A stretch of DNA of 7,723 nucleotides. Source: Chloroflexota bacterium. GTDB taxonomy: Bacteria; Chloroflexota; Anaerolineae; Anaerolineales; Anaerolineaceae. The notes beneath the pieces were generated by a model that was not told the origin of the DNA, searched no databases, and worked only from the letters and a program-made list of their open reading frames with translations. Each line of letters opens with the position of its first letter. Position 1 is the first letter of the stretch. Where the stretch lies: contig JAEYTI010000301.1 of NCBI GenBank assembly GCA_023434145.1, positions 1 through 7,723 on the forward strand. The letters are read 5' to 3'. Position numbers and translations under genes: made by a program. This document shows positions 1 to 6,049 of this stretch, piece after piece.

Positions 1-15
1 CCCCCCCCCCCCCCC
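1..15. repeat. Homopolymer run of 15 C at window edge
   Basis: The window opens with 15 consecutive C residues, 81 bases beyond the stop codon of the leftward nuclease gene. The run touches the window edge, so its full length is unknown. It may be a contig or assembly boundary or a genuine slippage-prone tract. The next 81 bases (16-96) hold only an 8-bp direct repeat (aacgcaaa at 24-31 and 51-58) and no convincing terminator for the nuclease gene. Confidence 0.6.
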
Positions 16-96
16 ACACCATCAACGCAAACACTGAACGGCTGTATTGTAACGCAAAGCGGTGAAATTGGATGGTACCGAGGTTTTTCGCGCCGT

Positions 97-990
97 TTAG
101 TTTCTTGGGGCGCGCCAGCCATTCGCCACGGCTTCCTCCGTTGTGCAGAACCACCGTTCCCCATACGAGGGGTTGATCTGCGTTCTGGAATAAAATTCTC
201 CGCCAGGAACGTGATAAATCTTTACCCCTTCGCTGTTGATATTTCCCTTAATGCTGCAACTGGGCATTTCTTGCAGGCAGCCATTTGGGCAGCCAGTGGT
301 GCTGGCTGCTTGCGTAGGCGTAGCGATTACCACTTCGGTCGCCGGTTCCAGCCAGATCCCTGTACTGCGCCCGCTTGCTTCAGTTTGTGCTTCTGCCATC
401 ACCCGGCTGCATGCCGTATCTGGAGGATATTCTTTCGCCTGGGCATACCCCTCGCGGACCAACGTTTCATTGACAAACACCCCATCTACAAACACGTAGC
501 GCAGCAGCCGATCATAGGGGTCTGTTTCAGATACATCTTTTACGAGGATAACCTCTTTACCAAGGACGAGTTCTCGGTTCCTGTTGGAAGCTTCTTGATA
601 AAACTGTTCACCGCGTTCCGCCGTATCGATACCAATATATCGAACGGGCATGATGGCTCCGTCGATCTCAACATGAATCGTGTCTCCATCAATGATCTCT
701 ACGACCGCAGCAACTTCAATCACCGGGTTTTCCGGTACGCAGTTGTTTAGGACGATCTGCGTTGGCGCTGGGGATGCTGTTTCAGTTGGCGCGGCAGTGA
801 ATACAGCAGTCACGTTTGGCGTGTAGGTAAGAGCGGCCTCCGGGCTCTTCGAACTCTCGTTATCCATGTTGGAAACCGCCAGCGGCGAGACGCAGCCGGC
901 ACACAATAATGCAACAAGCACACACAACGAAATGATCTTCTTCCGCCTCAGTAAGGCATGAAACATTTGATTTGGGCGCTGCTTTTTCAT
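97..990 (-). CDS. Thermonuclease (SNase-like) family protein, probable lipoprotein
   Basis: A 297-residue protein predicted to hydrolyse phosphodiester bonds of DNA/RNA outside the cytoplasm. Residues 1-33 have a basic N-terminus, a hydrophobic core and then Ala-Gly-Cys33, a lipobox-like end, although position -3 is Cys rather than the usual Leu. Residues 41-80 form a Thr/Pro/Ala-rich linker. The SNase domain spans about 93-213 and keeps the expected active-site set: Asp101/Asp103 in DGDTI, Arg117 and Asp122/Glu125 in VRYIGIDTAE, and Arg161 in DRLLRYVF. A second short linker precedes a C-terminal module (about 244-293) with the pattern KGN...IYHVPGG...Y..T.I...GERWFC...A...GWR, which accompanies SNase domains in other exported nucleases. 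Cys234, 238, 245 and 282 may pair. Met1 is the most upstream usable start because an in-frame stop lies six codons upstream; the ribosome-binding site is weak. Base composition is visibly less GC-rich than the neighbouring DUF11 gene. The gene is divergent from that gene across a hairpin region. Confidence 0.88.
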   Translation of the reverse strand: MKKQRPNQMFHALLRRKKIISLCVLVALLCAGCVSPLAVSNMDNESSKSPEAALTYTPNVTAVFTAAPTETASPAPTQIVLNNCVPENPVIEVAAVVEIIDGDTIHVEIDGAIMPVRYIGIDTAERGEQFYQEASNRNRELVLGKEVILVKDVSETDPYDRLLRYVFVDGVFVNETLVREGYAQAKEYPPDTACSRVMAEAQTEASGRSTGIWLEPATEVVIATPTQAASTTGCPNGCLQEMPSCSIKGNINSEGVKIYHVPGGEFYSRTQINPSYGERWFCTTEEAVANGWRAPRN

Positions 991-1050
991 GGAGAAGTCC
1001 CTGTGTTACGCTGCAATGTGAAGTTTGGTTCGTCAATATTCCCAGAAGTT

Positions 1051-1170
1051 GTAGCGGTGGGGTGTATTACCGTTTGTTGGGGTGCTCTCGTGGAGAAACT
1101 CCGCTTCTCCATGAGAGCACCCCAACAAACGGGTAACTGCCCAAGAAAGTGAAACGCATCCGTAGCGGTG
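1051..1170. repeat. Long hairpin between 9-bp direct repeats (possible MITE-like insertion)
   Basis: Arms at 1071-1097 and 1105-1131 are complementary over 27 bp with a single mismatch and a 7-nt loop (actccgc). With a one-base bulge the pairing continues to about 1067/1136. The hairpin sits between divergent genes, 77 bp from one start and 118 bp from the other. The 9-mer gtagcggtg occurs directly repeated at 1051-1059 and 1162-1170, on either side of the hairpin. The intervening segment has ends that match imperfectly in inverted orientation (7 of 11). This is compatible with a small non-autonomous insertion leaving a 9-bp target duplication, but one copy alone cannot prove it. A transcription-level role between the two genes is the alternative. 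Confidence 0.6.
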
Positions 1171-1177
1171 TAGTCGA

Positions 1178-1206
1178 TGGAGCAAATTCTTATTTAGCCC
1201 TATAAT
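1178..1206 (+). promoter_or_regulatory. Candidate promoter of the DUF11 protein gene
   Basis: A perfect -10 hexamer TATAAT lies at 1201-1206, 48 bp ahead of the start codon. The hexamer 17 bp upstream (TGGAGC, 1178-1183) matches the -35 consensus at only three positions, so recognition would rest mostly on the -10 or on an activator. The implied start of transcription is near 1213, giving a leader of about 40 nt that contains GGAG at 1243-1246. Confidence 0.42.
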
Positions 1207-1253
1207 TATAACCATCCAATCCGTCTTTCTACCATCCGCATCGGAGCCCACCA

Positions 1254-4241
1254 ATGAACCCACCGGATGCTCTTTCTCGCTGCGCGCGAATGCTGGTGCT
1301 CGCGCTGCTGTTGTGCGCCTTCTGCACTCAGATCGCGTCCGCGGCACAAACCCTACAAAATCCGAGCCTCCTCTCCGTCCCCGACCTTTCCGTGGCGAAA
1401 ACGCACGCGGGCAGCTTCTACCAGGGCCAGCAGGATGCAAAGTTCACCATCACGGTGACCAATACGGGAAGCGCGGATTTCTCAGGTGGGGTGGTGGTTG
1501 TGGATACCCTGCCGGTGGGATTGCTCTATAAGGGCATTGTCGATCCACAGAATACGTGGGGCTGCTTGATCATCCCGGCGCAGGGTCGGGTAGAGTGCTC
1601 GCGTTCGCTGCTGCTGGCCTCAGGCAGAAGCAGCAGCTTTGAGATCATCACCACGGTGAGCCCCAATGCGCCCGCCTCGGTGAAGAACGTCGTCGATTTG
1701 GTGGTGAGCGGGGACCCGAACCTGGCCAATAACCACGCGGAAGATACGGTTGTGGTGGGAACGGGGGTAGACCTGGCAGTGGAGATGCGATCGGTCAGCA
1801 ACAGTGTTCGCGAGGGACAGGCAGGTGTGGTCTATACCATCTCGGTTCACAACGCGGGCACAGGGTCCTCCACCGGGCAGGTTTCCGTCACCAACTTGCT
1901 TCCCGATGGCCTGATCAGGCGGTCGATGAGCGGAACCGGCTGGACGTGCGCCCCGTCATCGCCTACCTGCACGCGCAGCGATCCTCTTCCCAAAGATGGG
2001 CGTTACCCGGATATCACCCTCACCGTGGATGTGGCGCAGGACGCGCCCACGACCGCGGAAAATACCGCAACGGTCACCATCGCCGGTGACATTAACCCTA
2101 CCAACAACACAGGTCGCTGGACAGTGATCATTCAGCAAGCTGCCGACCTGACTCTGACGAAAGCGCACGACGGCGACTTCCGCCAGGGGCAGACGGATGC
2201 CCTCTACCGGCTGTGGGTGACCAATACCGGCGACGGCCCCACCATCAGCCCGGTGACGGTAAAGGATCTCCTGCCGGGGTGGATGGATGCCGTCTCGATG
2301 GAAGGCGACGGCTGGCAGTGCACGGTAGCGCTGCACTCCTGCACGTACAACGGCGTGCTGGTTTCCGATCAGTCTACCATGCCGATCCTGCTCCGCGTGC
2401 GCGTGGCCGAAAATGCCCCACCGCAGGTAACCAATTACGCCTCGGTTTCGGGCGGCGGCGAGTTCAACACGGCCAACAACAATGCCGCAGATCCCACCAA
2501 CATCGTGCAGATCCCCGATCTGACGGTCACCAAGACGCACATCGGCACGCTTCACCAGGGGCAGGAGGGCGCGCAGTACACCATCACCGTCAGTAACGTG
2601 GGGGCCGGGCCGGTATTTGGCGACGTGTTGGTGCAAGAACTGATCAATGAGCAAGGGAACGTGTACGACTATCAGGATGGCTGGCTGACAATTACTGATC
2701 TCTCCGGTCTTGGCTGGGAGTGCAACATCATCCACTACAACTGCATGCGTGAAGATGACATTGGCCTGCTGCCCGGCAGAAGCTACCCGCCGATCACTGC
2801 CACCGTCAACATACGCAATCAGCCGTACGTGCAGGAAGTGATCAATGTGGTCGAAGTCTCCGGCGGCGGCGAGATCAATACCACCAACAACCGTGCCGAG
2901 GAGCGCGCGGTCGTTGCATTCGACGTCGATTTGGGGATCGAGATCAGCTACGCAGGCACATCATTTATCCAGGGAGAGAAGGGGGCCGCCTACCGACTGG
3001 AAGTTATCAGTCACGGTACGTATTACGCCACGCCACCGGTGACGGTAACCGCTACGCTGCCGAGCAGCCTCACTGCGACCGGCATGAGCGGAACCGACTG
3101 GCAGTGCAACCTGAGCACCCGCACCTGCACCTTTCCCAAAGCGCTGAAGGCCGGGGGAAAGTACCCGATCATAACGCTCACCGTCGATGTAGCAGCCAAC
3201 GCTCCGCAGTTGGTGGAAACCCGCGCGCGGGTGACCGCCTCGGGTGACATCAACCAGAGCAATAATTTGGCGATAGACCAAACCGCCGTGTACCCCCCGC
3301 CGGATCTCACCATCAGCATCAGCCACACCGGCTATATCGTGCGCGGCAAGACAGGTTCCACCTTCTCGCTGCGCGTAGCCAACCAGGGGGAGCGAACTAG
3401 AGGCACGGTGACGGCTGCCATCACCCTGCCCGCAGGCCTGAGCGCGGCGAGCATGATCGGTGACGGCTGGACGTGCAGCCTTACCACCCGCGCCTGCACC
3501 CGCTCCGATCTGCTGCACGGCGGTTTCAGCTATCCGCCGGTGTTGGTGGTTGTCTCGGCGGCGCAAAACCTGCCCGCGCAGGTGAAGGTAACTGCCAGCG
3601 TATCGGGCGGCAGTGAGAACAACACCACCAACAACGGCGCATCGATCACTGTGCCGGTATACACCGCGCCCAGCGTCACCCGGAATCCGCAGACGACACC
3701 TGGCTGCCTGGGAAGTGAAGTCGTTTTCCACGCGGAAGGGGCGGGCGTTCCGGCCCCAAGCATCCAGTGGCAGGTGAGCGGTGACGGCGGCGAGTCCTGG
3801 GCCGACTTGAATGGCGAAACCTCTCCCGATCTGCGCATCACCTCGCTCCAGGCGGCGCACAATGGCAAGCGTTACCGGGCGGTGTTTGCCAGCATCGCCG
3901 GCGAGGCAGTCAGCCAGAGCGCGGCGTTGGAAGTGCACGTGCGGCTGGCATTTGTGCTCCACCCCACCGGCCAATCGGTGACGTTTGGAAAGACGGTAAC
4001 CTTACAGGTCGACCTGATGGGCAGCCCCTGGGTGATGGCCTGGCAGGCCAGCCCCGATGGCGCTGCGTGGCAGACCATCGCGGGGCTGAGCGGCAAAACA
4101 GTCACCTTTGTCCCGCCGGCCCGGTACGATGGCTGGCAGGTGCGCGCCTCCGCGTCGAACGCATGCGGCGTCGTCCCCAGCCAGTCCGCGAAGTTGGAAG
4201 TGGATCACAAGCGCCTGTACCTTCCAATATTGTTGAGGTAG
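1254..4241 (+). CDS. Exported DUF11-repeat protein with two Ig-like domains and YLP-type C-terminal tail
   Basis: A 995-residue secreted or surface protein; the specific function is unknown, and a structural or adhesive role is inferred. Residues 1-31 are a signal peptide with likely cleavage after Ala-Ser-Ala30. Six tandem DUF11 domains follow at about 43-168, 171-295, 297-420, 421-556, 557-680 and 683-803. Most open with a DL.V.K.H/G..QGQ pattern and close with NxxNN. Every repeat has a Trp-x-Cys, and repeats 2-6 have exactly Cys-x6-Cys (232/239, 356/363, 490/497, 618/625, 741/748); repeat 1 has Cys-x10-Cys (104/115). The fourth repeat carries an insertion of roughly a dozen residues near 461-480. 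Two Ig-like domains (about 804-895 and 896-984) follow, each with an IQWQ.S.DGG..W or AWQ.SPDGA.WQ strand. The protein ends in RLYLPILLR, like many exported Chloroflexota proteins. The start is supported by GGAG at 1243-1246, seven bases before ATG, and by the signal peptide. Long reverse-strand ORFs inside it are frame shadows. Confidence 0.9.
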   Translation: MNPPDALSRCARMLVLALLLCAFCTQIASAAQTLQNPSLLSVPDLSVAKTHAGSFYQGQQDAKFTITVTNTGSADFSGGVVVVDTLPVGLLYKGIVDPQNTWGCLIIPAQGRVECSRSLLLASGRSSSFEIITTVSPNAPASVKNVVDLVVSGDPNLANNHAEDTVVVGTGVDLAVEMRSVSNSVREGQAGVVYTISVHNAGTGSSTGQVSVTNLLPDGLIRRSMSGTGWTCAPSSPTCTRSDPLPKDGRYPDITLTVDVAQDAPTTAENTATVTIAGDINPTNNTGRWTVIIQQAADLTLTKAHDGDFRQGQTDALYRLWVTNTGDGPTISPVTVKDLLPGWMDAVSMEGDGWQCTVALHSCTYNGVLVSDQSTMPILLRVRVAENAPPQVTNYASVSGGGEFNTANNNAADPTNIVQIPDLTVTKTHIGTLHQGQEGAQYTITVSNVGAGPVFGDVLVQELINEQGNVYDYQDGWLTITDLSGLGWECNIIHYNCMREDDIGLLPGRSYPPITATVNIRNQPYVQEVINVVEVSGGGEINTTNNRAEERAVVAFDVDLGIEISYAGTSFIQGEKGAAYRLEVISHGTYYATPPVTVTATLPSSLTATGMSGTDWQCNLSTRTCTFPKALKAGGKYPIITLTVDVAANAPQLVETRARVTASGDINQSNNLAIDQTAVYPPPDLTISISHTGYIVRGKTGSTFSLRVANQGERTRGTVTAAITLPAGLSAASMIGDGWTCSLTTRACTRSDLLHGGFSYPPVLVVVSAAQNLPAQVKVTASVSGGSENNTTNNGASITVPVYTAPSVTRNPQTTPGCLGSEVVFHAEGAGVPAPSIQWQVSGDGGESWADLNGETSPDLRITSLQAAHNGKRYRAVFASIAGEAVSQSAALEVHVRLAFVLHPTGQSVTFGKTVTLQVDLMGSPWVMAWQASPDGAAWQTIAGLSGKTVTFVPPARYDGWQVRASASNACGVVPSQSAKLEVDHKRLYLPILLR

Positions 4242-4297
4242 TGCCGGGGGATGGCGGGCGGAATATACTATTATTAGAAGAATCGATTGATCGCCGA

Positions 4298-4388
4298 GAT
4301 CGCCTCACCCCCCAGCCCCCTCTCCTGACCTCTTTCTTGACTGATGGTAAATGGGATTCTACGAGTCGAGTGTCAGGAGAGGGGGAGC
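4298..4388 (-). repeat. Left copy of inverted palindromic element
   Basis: The element contains a perfect 14-bp stem (4316-4329 with 4372-4385) around a 42-nt loop. Read on the reverse strand it aligns without gaps to the right-hand element, with conserved ends and a diverged loop. It begins 56 bp after the stop of the DUF11 gene and ends 41 bp before the DUF559 start codon, so it could also terminate transcription of the former. Confidence 0.75.
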
Positions 4389-4429
4389 GGAAAGATTTGG
4401 CATTCTTCGAAAATCGTAACGAGAACACG

Positions 4430-4798
4430 ATGCCGAGAACTACACGTGGAAGGACTACACCTGCTATTCTTTCTGCGGCCAGAGAGCTGCGCAGGTACAT
4501 GACCCCGGCCGAGCAGATCCTTTGGGAGTATCTGCGTGGGAGAAAATGTCTGGGATTGATGTTTCGTAGGCAGCATCCCTTCGGTCCGTATGTGCTCGAT
4601 TTTTTCTGTTCAGAAAAGATGCTCGCGGTTGAATTGGACGGTTCAATTCATGAGAATCCAGAACAAGCCGAAGCAGATGCCGAAAGAACAAAGTCTCTAA
4701 ATGATATGGGCGTCCGGATCGTTCGAATTAAAAACGAAGACCTAAACAACATCCATTCCGTAATGGAACGATTGCGTCTCTCTATAAACGTACCTTAA
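4430..4798 (+). CDS. DUF559 (Vsr-like endonuclease fold) protein
   Basis: A 122-residue cytoplasmic protein, about the usual length of the DUF559 family. The family belongs to the PD-(D/E)XK/very-short-patch-repair-like nuclease fold; its biological role is poorly known. The hallmarks are present in order: RYMTPAE at 22-28, then LWEYLRGRK, FRRQHPFGPYVLDFFC with Asp57 and Cys60, AVELDG with Glu69/Asp70, His74, and a C-terminal NDMGVRIVRI segment with Arg96 and Arg99. No key residue seems lost. The reading frame is open upstream to 4067, overlapping the end of the DUF11 gene, but that part translates into the other gene's shadow and a repeat; the family homology begins only after the ATG at 4430, so I chose it. 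The ribosome-binding site is weak (GAG at 4421-4423). The gene is less GC-rich than its neighbours, which fits separate acquisition. Inverted palindromes flank it 41 bp before and 18 bp after. Confidence 0.87.
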   Translation: MPRTTRGRTTPAILSAARELRRYMTPAEQILWEYLRGRKCLGLMFRRQHPFGPYVLDFFCSEKMLAVELDGSIHENPEQAEADAERTKSLNDMGVRIVRIKNEDLNNIHSVMERLRLSINVP

Positions 4799-4816
4799 TC
4801 GTTCATAGCGCCTCTG

Positions 4817-4893
4817 GCTCCCCTTCTCCTGGCACTCGATTTGCGCTCGTCAAAAGTGCTTATCGTCAAACAGAGGCCAGGAGAAGGGTCTGG
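4817..4893 (+). repeat. Right copy of inverted palindromic element (main part)
   Basis: The stem pairs 4821-4833 with 4876-4888 (13 bp, perfect) around a 42-nt loop, the same loop length as in the left copy. Two stem positions differ from the left copy and both are compensated by the paired base (C-G to T-A and A-T to G-C). The element continues at 4948-4961 beyond a 54-bp insert. It starts 18 bp after the DUF559 stop and may terminate its transcript. Confidence 0.75.
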
Positions 4894-4947
4894 CTTCGCC
4901 GGAATGAGCGTTCTCCGGAGGGCATATCCTATTCTCCGGCGAAGCAC
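4894..4947. repeat. 54-bp hairpin insert within the right palindromic element
   Basis: Relative to the left copy, where CTGG is followed directly by GGGGTGAGGCG (reverse strand), the right copy has 54 extra bases between CTGG (4890-4893) and GGGATGAGGCG (4948-4958). The extra segment is itself a hairpin: gcttcgccgga (4893-4903) pairs with tccggcgaagc (4935-4945), 11 bp, and ttctccgg is directly repeated at 4911-4918 and 4932-4939. It looks like a nested small insertion. Confidence 0.6.
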
Positions 4948-5011
4948 GGGATGAGGCGCTCCATGCCGTAATTCAAGCAAGTTGTAAATAAACCTGACAG
5001 GATCACCTCCC

Positions 5012-5971
5012 ATGAAATCACCCCGCTACCCGCTCTGGATCCCCACCGTTCTGATCTTCGCCATTGTTCTCGTCTTTGGCATTTCCGCCTGGCCCAGGAT
5101 GATGGAAGAGATCGGCTACCTGCTCGACCCGGCCTCGCGGCTGCGCATTACGCCCACCAACTTCCCCCGCATCGATACCTCCATCTCCACCCAGCCAATC
5201 GCCAACCTGGTGTTCTGCCGCGCCGCAAAGGTCAACTGCCGGTGGGAGCAGAGCGTCACCGGCGAGACCTTCCTGGTGCCCGATTCGAGCAGCGTACCCT
5301 ATACGGGGTATTCCGGCGCGCACGGCGCGTACGAGAATCTGATCCTCAAGCAGGCCGACATCATCTTCGTCGCGCGCCCACCCGCGCCCGATGAGCTGGA
5401 TTTCGCCAGCCGCCAGGGAATCGTCCTCGAAACGCGGCCCATCGCATTGGACGCATTTGTTTTTGTCGTCAATTCGCAGAATCCGCTGCCGAGCATCTCG
5501 CCCGAGCAGGCCAAAGCCATCTACACCGGGCAGATCACAAACTGGAGTGGGGTAGGCCTGACGGATGGCGCGCTCCATGCTTACCAGCGGGACCGCAATT
5601 CCGGCAGCCTTGAGCTGCTGGAGACGCTGGTGCTGCAAGGCGAACCGGCTGCCAGCCTGCCCAAGATCATCGACAGCACCCGGGAACCGAATAACAATAT
5701 CGGCTCCGACCCATACAGCCTGTCGTACTCGGTCTATTATTACGAAGCGCGCATCTATCAGAATCCGCAGATGCGGGTGCTGGCGGTCAACGGCTTATAC
5801 CCAGATGCCAACACCATCCGGCAGCGCCAATATCCGTTTACAACCGAGGTTTACGCCGTCATCCGCGCGGATCAGGATCGCGAATCCAGTGCGTATCACC
5901 TGTACGATTGGCTGCTAAGCAAGGCCGGGCAGGCGTTAATCGAGGAGAGCGGGTACGTGCCAGTGCAGTAG
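5012..5971 (+). CDS. PstS-like substrate-binding protein, membrane-anchored
   Basis: A 319-residue periplasmic-binding-protein-like product of the PstS (phosphate-binding) family type. Residues 9-27 form one hydrophobic segment with no lipobox cysteine, so it is either an uncleaved anchor or a signal peptide. Family signatures are seen in order: IDTSISTQPIA at 54-64 (the usual first ligand loop), TGYSGAHGAYENL at 98-110, QADIIFVARPP with Asp116, ALDAFVFVVNSQNPLPS then IYTGQITNWSGVG at 145-182, RDRNSGS at 193-199 (equivalent of the R..GSGT ligand loop), and IGSDPYSLSYSVYYY at 230-244. Phosphate is the likely ligand by family, but this is not certain because several loop residues differ. No permease, ATPase or phoU gene is adjacent, so the protein may act as a sensor or scavenger, or serve a transporter encoded elsewhere. 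AGGA at 4999-5002 lies nine bases before ATG. Cys69 and Cys76 could form a disulfide outside the membrane. Confidence 0.85.
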   Translation: MKSPRYPLWIPTVLIFAIVLVFGISAWPRMMEEIGYLLDPASRLRITPTNFPRIDTSISTQPIANLVFCRAAKVNCRWEQSVTGETFLVPDSSSVPYTGYSGAHGAYENLILKQADIIFVARPPAPDELDFASRQGIVLETRPIALDAFVFVVNSQNPLPSISPEQAKAIYTGQITNWSGVGLTDGALHAYQRDRNSGSLELLETLVLQGEPAASLPKIIDSTREPNNNIGSDPYSLSYSVYYYEARIYQNPQMRVLAVNGLYPDANTIRQRQYPFTTEVYAVIRADQDRESSAYHLYDWLLSKAGQALIEESGYVPVQ

Positions 5972-5974
5972 ATA

Positions 5975-6035
5975 AAGAGAGATGCCTAACGGCAGATATT
6001 CGCTCCGCGAACGTCTGCCGTTAGGCATCTCTCTT
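5975..6035. terminator. Bidirectional hairpin between convergent genes
   Basis: A perfect 22-bp stem (5975-5996 with 6014-6035) lies three bases after the stop codon of the PstS-like gene and 14 bases from the stop of the leftward radical SAM gene. Inside is a further 5-bp stem (ttcgc/gcgaa, 5999-6003 and 6007-6011) with a 3-nt loop. Position and symmetry suit a terminator working for both genes; the T-tracts are short on either side, so factor-independent efficiency is uncertain. A protective mRNA 3' end structure is an alternative. Confidence 0.72.
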
Positions 6036-6049
6036 ATTCAGGGAAGACG

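Larger units (their letters stand above)
4298..4961. mobile_element. Candidate DUF559-palindrome unit
   Basis: A 664-bp block in which a DUF559 gene (4430-4798) is bracketed by two inverted copies of one ~91-bp palindromic element, at 4298-4388 and at 4817-4893 plus 4948-4961. The outermost 14 bases match 12/14 in inverted orientation (4298-4311 versus 4948-4961) and the innermost 23 match 21/23 (4366-4388 versus 4817-4839). No clear target-site duplication is visible outside the block. Mobility is inferred from the architecture only. Confidence 0.5.

Noticed and set aside
211..750. 179-codon forward open frame opposite the thermonuclease gene
   Set aside because: Antisense to the intact SNase domain and without recognisable features.
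1956..2735. 259-codon open frame on the reverse strand inside the DUF11 gene
   Set aside because: It is antisense to clear DUF11 repeats, has low-complexity composition and no recognisable domain; GC-rich codon bias keeps the opposite frame open.
1380..3660. Regularly recurring DNA similarity that might suggest a repeat array such as CRISPR
   Set aside because: The period is about 370 bp, in one reading frame, and reflects the DUF11 protein repeats; there are no short identical repeats with unique spacers.
2961..3974. 337-codon reverse-strand open frame inside the DUF11 gene
   Set aside because: Same reason: an antisense shadow of repeats 5-6 and the first Ig-like domain, rich in Arg/Ala/Gly.
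4397..4420. TTGGCA as a -35 element for the DUF559 gene
   Set aside because: No suitable -10 hexamer at 16-18 bp; the nearest candidate is too close, so I do not call a promoter.
4067..4429. Upstream extension of the DUF559 reading frame, overlapping the DUF11 gene end
   Set aside because: The extra 121 codons read the DUF11 gene out of frame and then the palindromic repeat; the DUF559 family match starts after the ATG at 4430.
5018..5638. 206-codon reverse-strand open frame opposite the PstS-like gene
   Set aside because: Antisense shadow of a well-supported gene.
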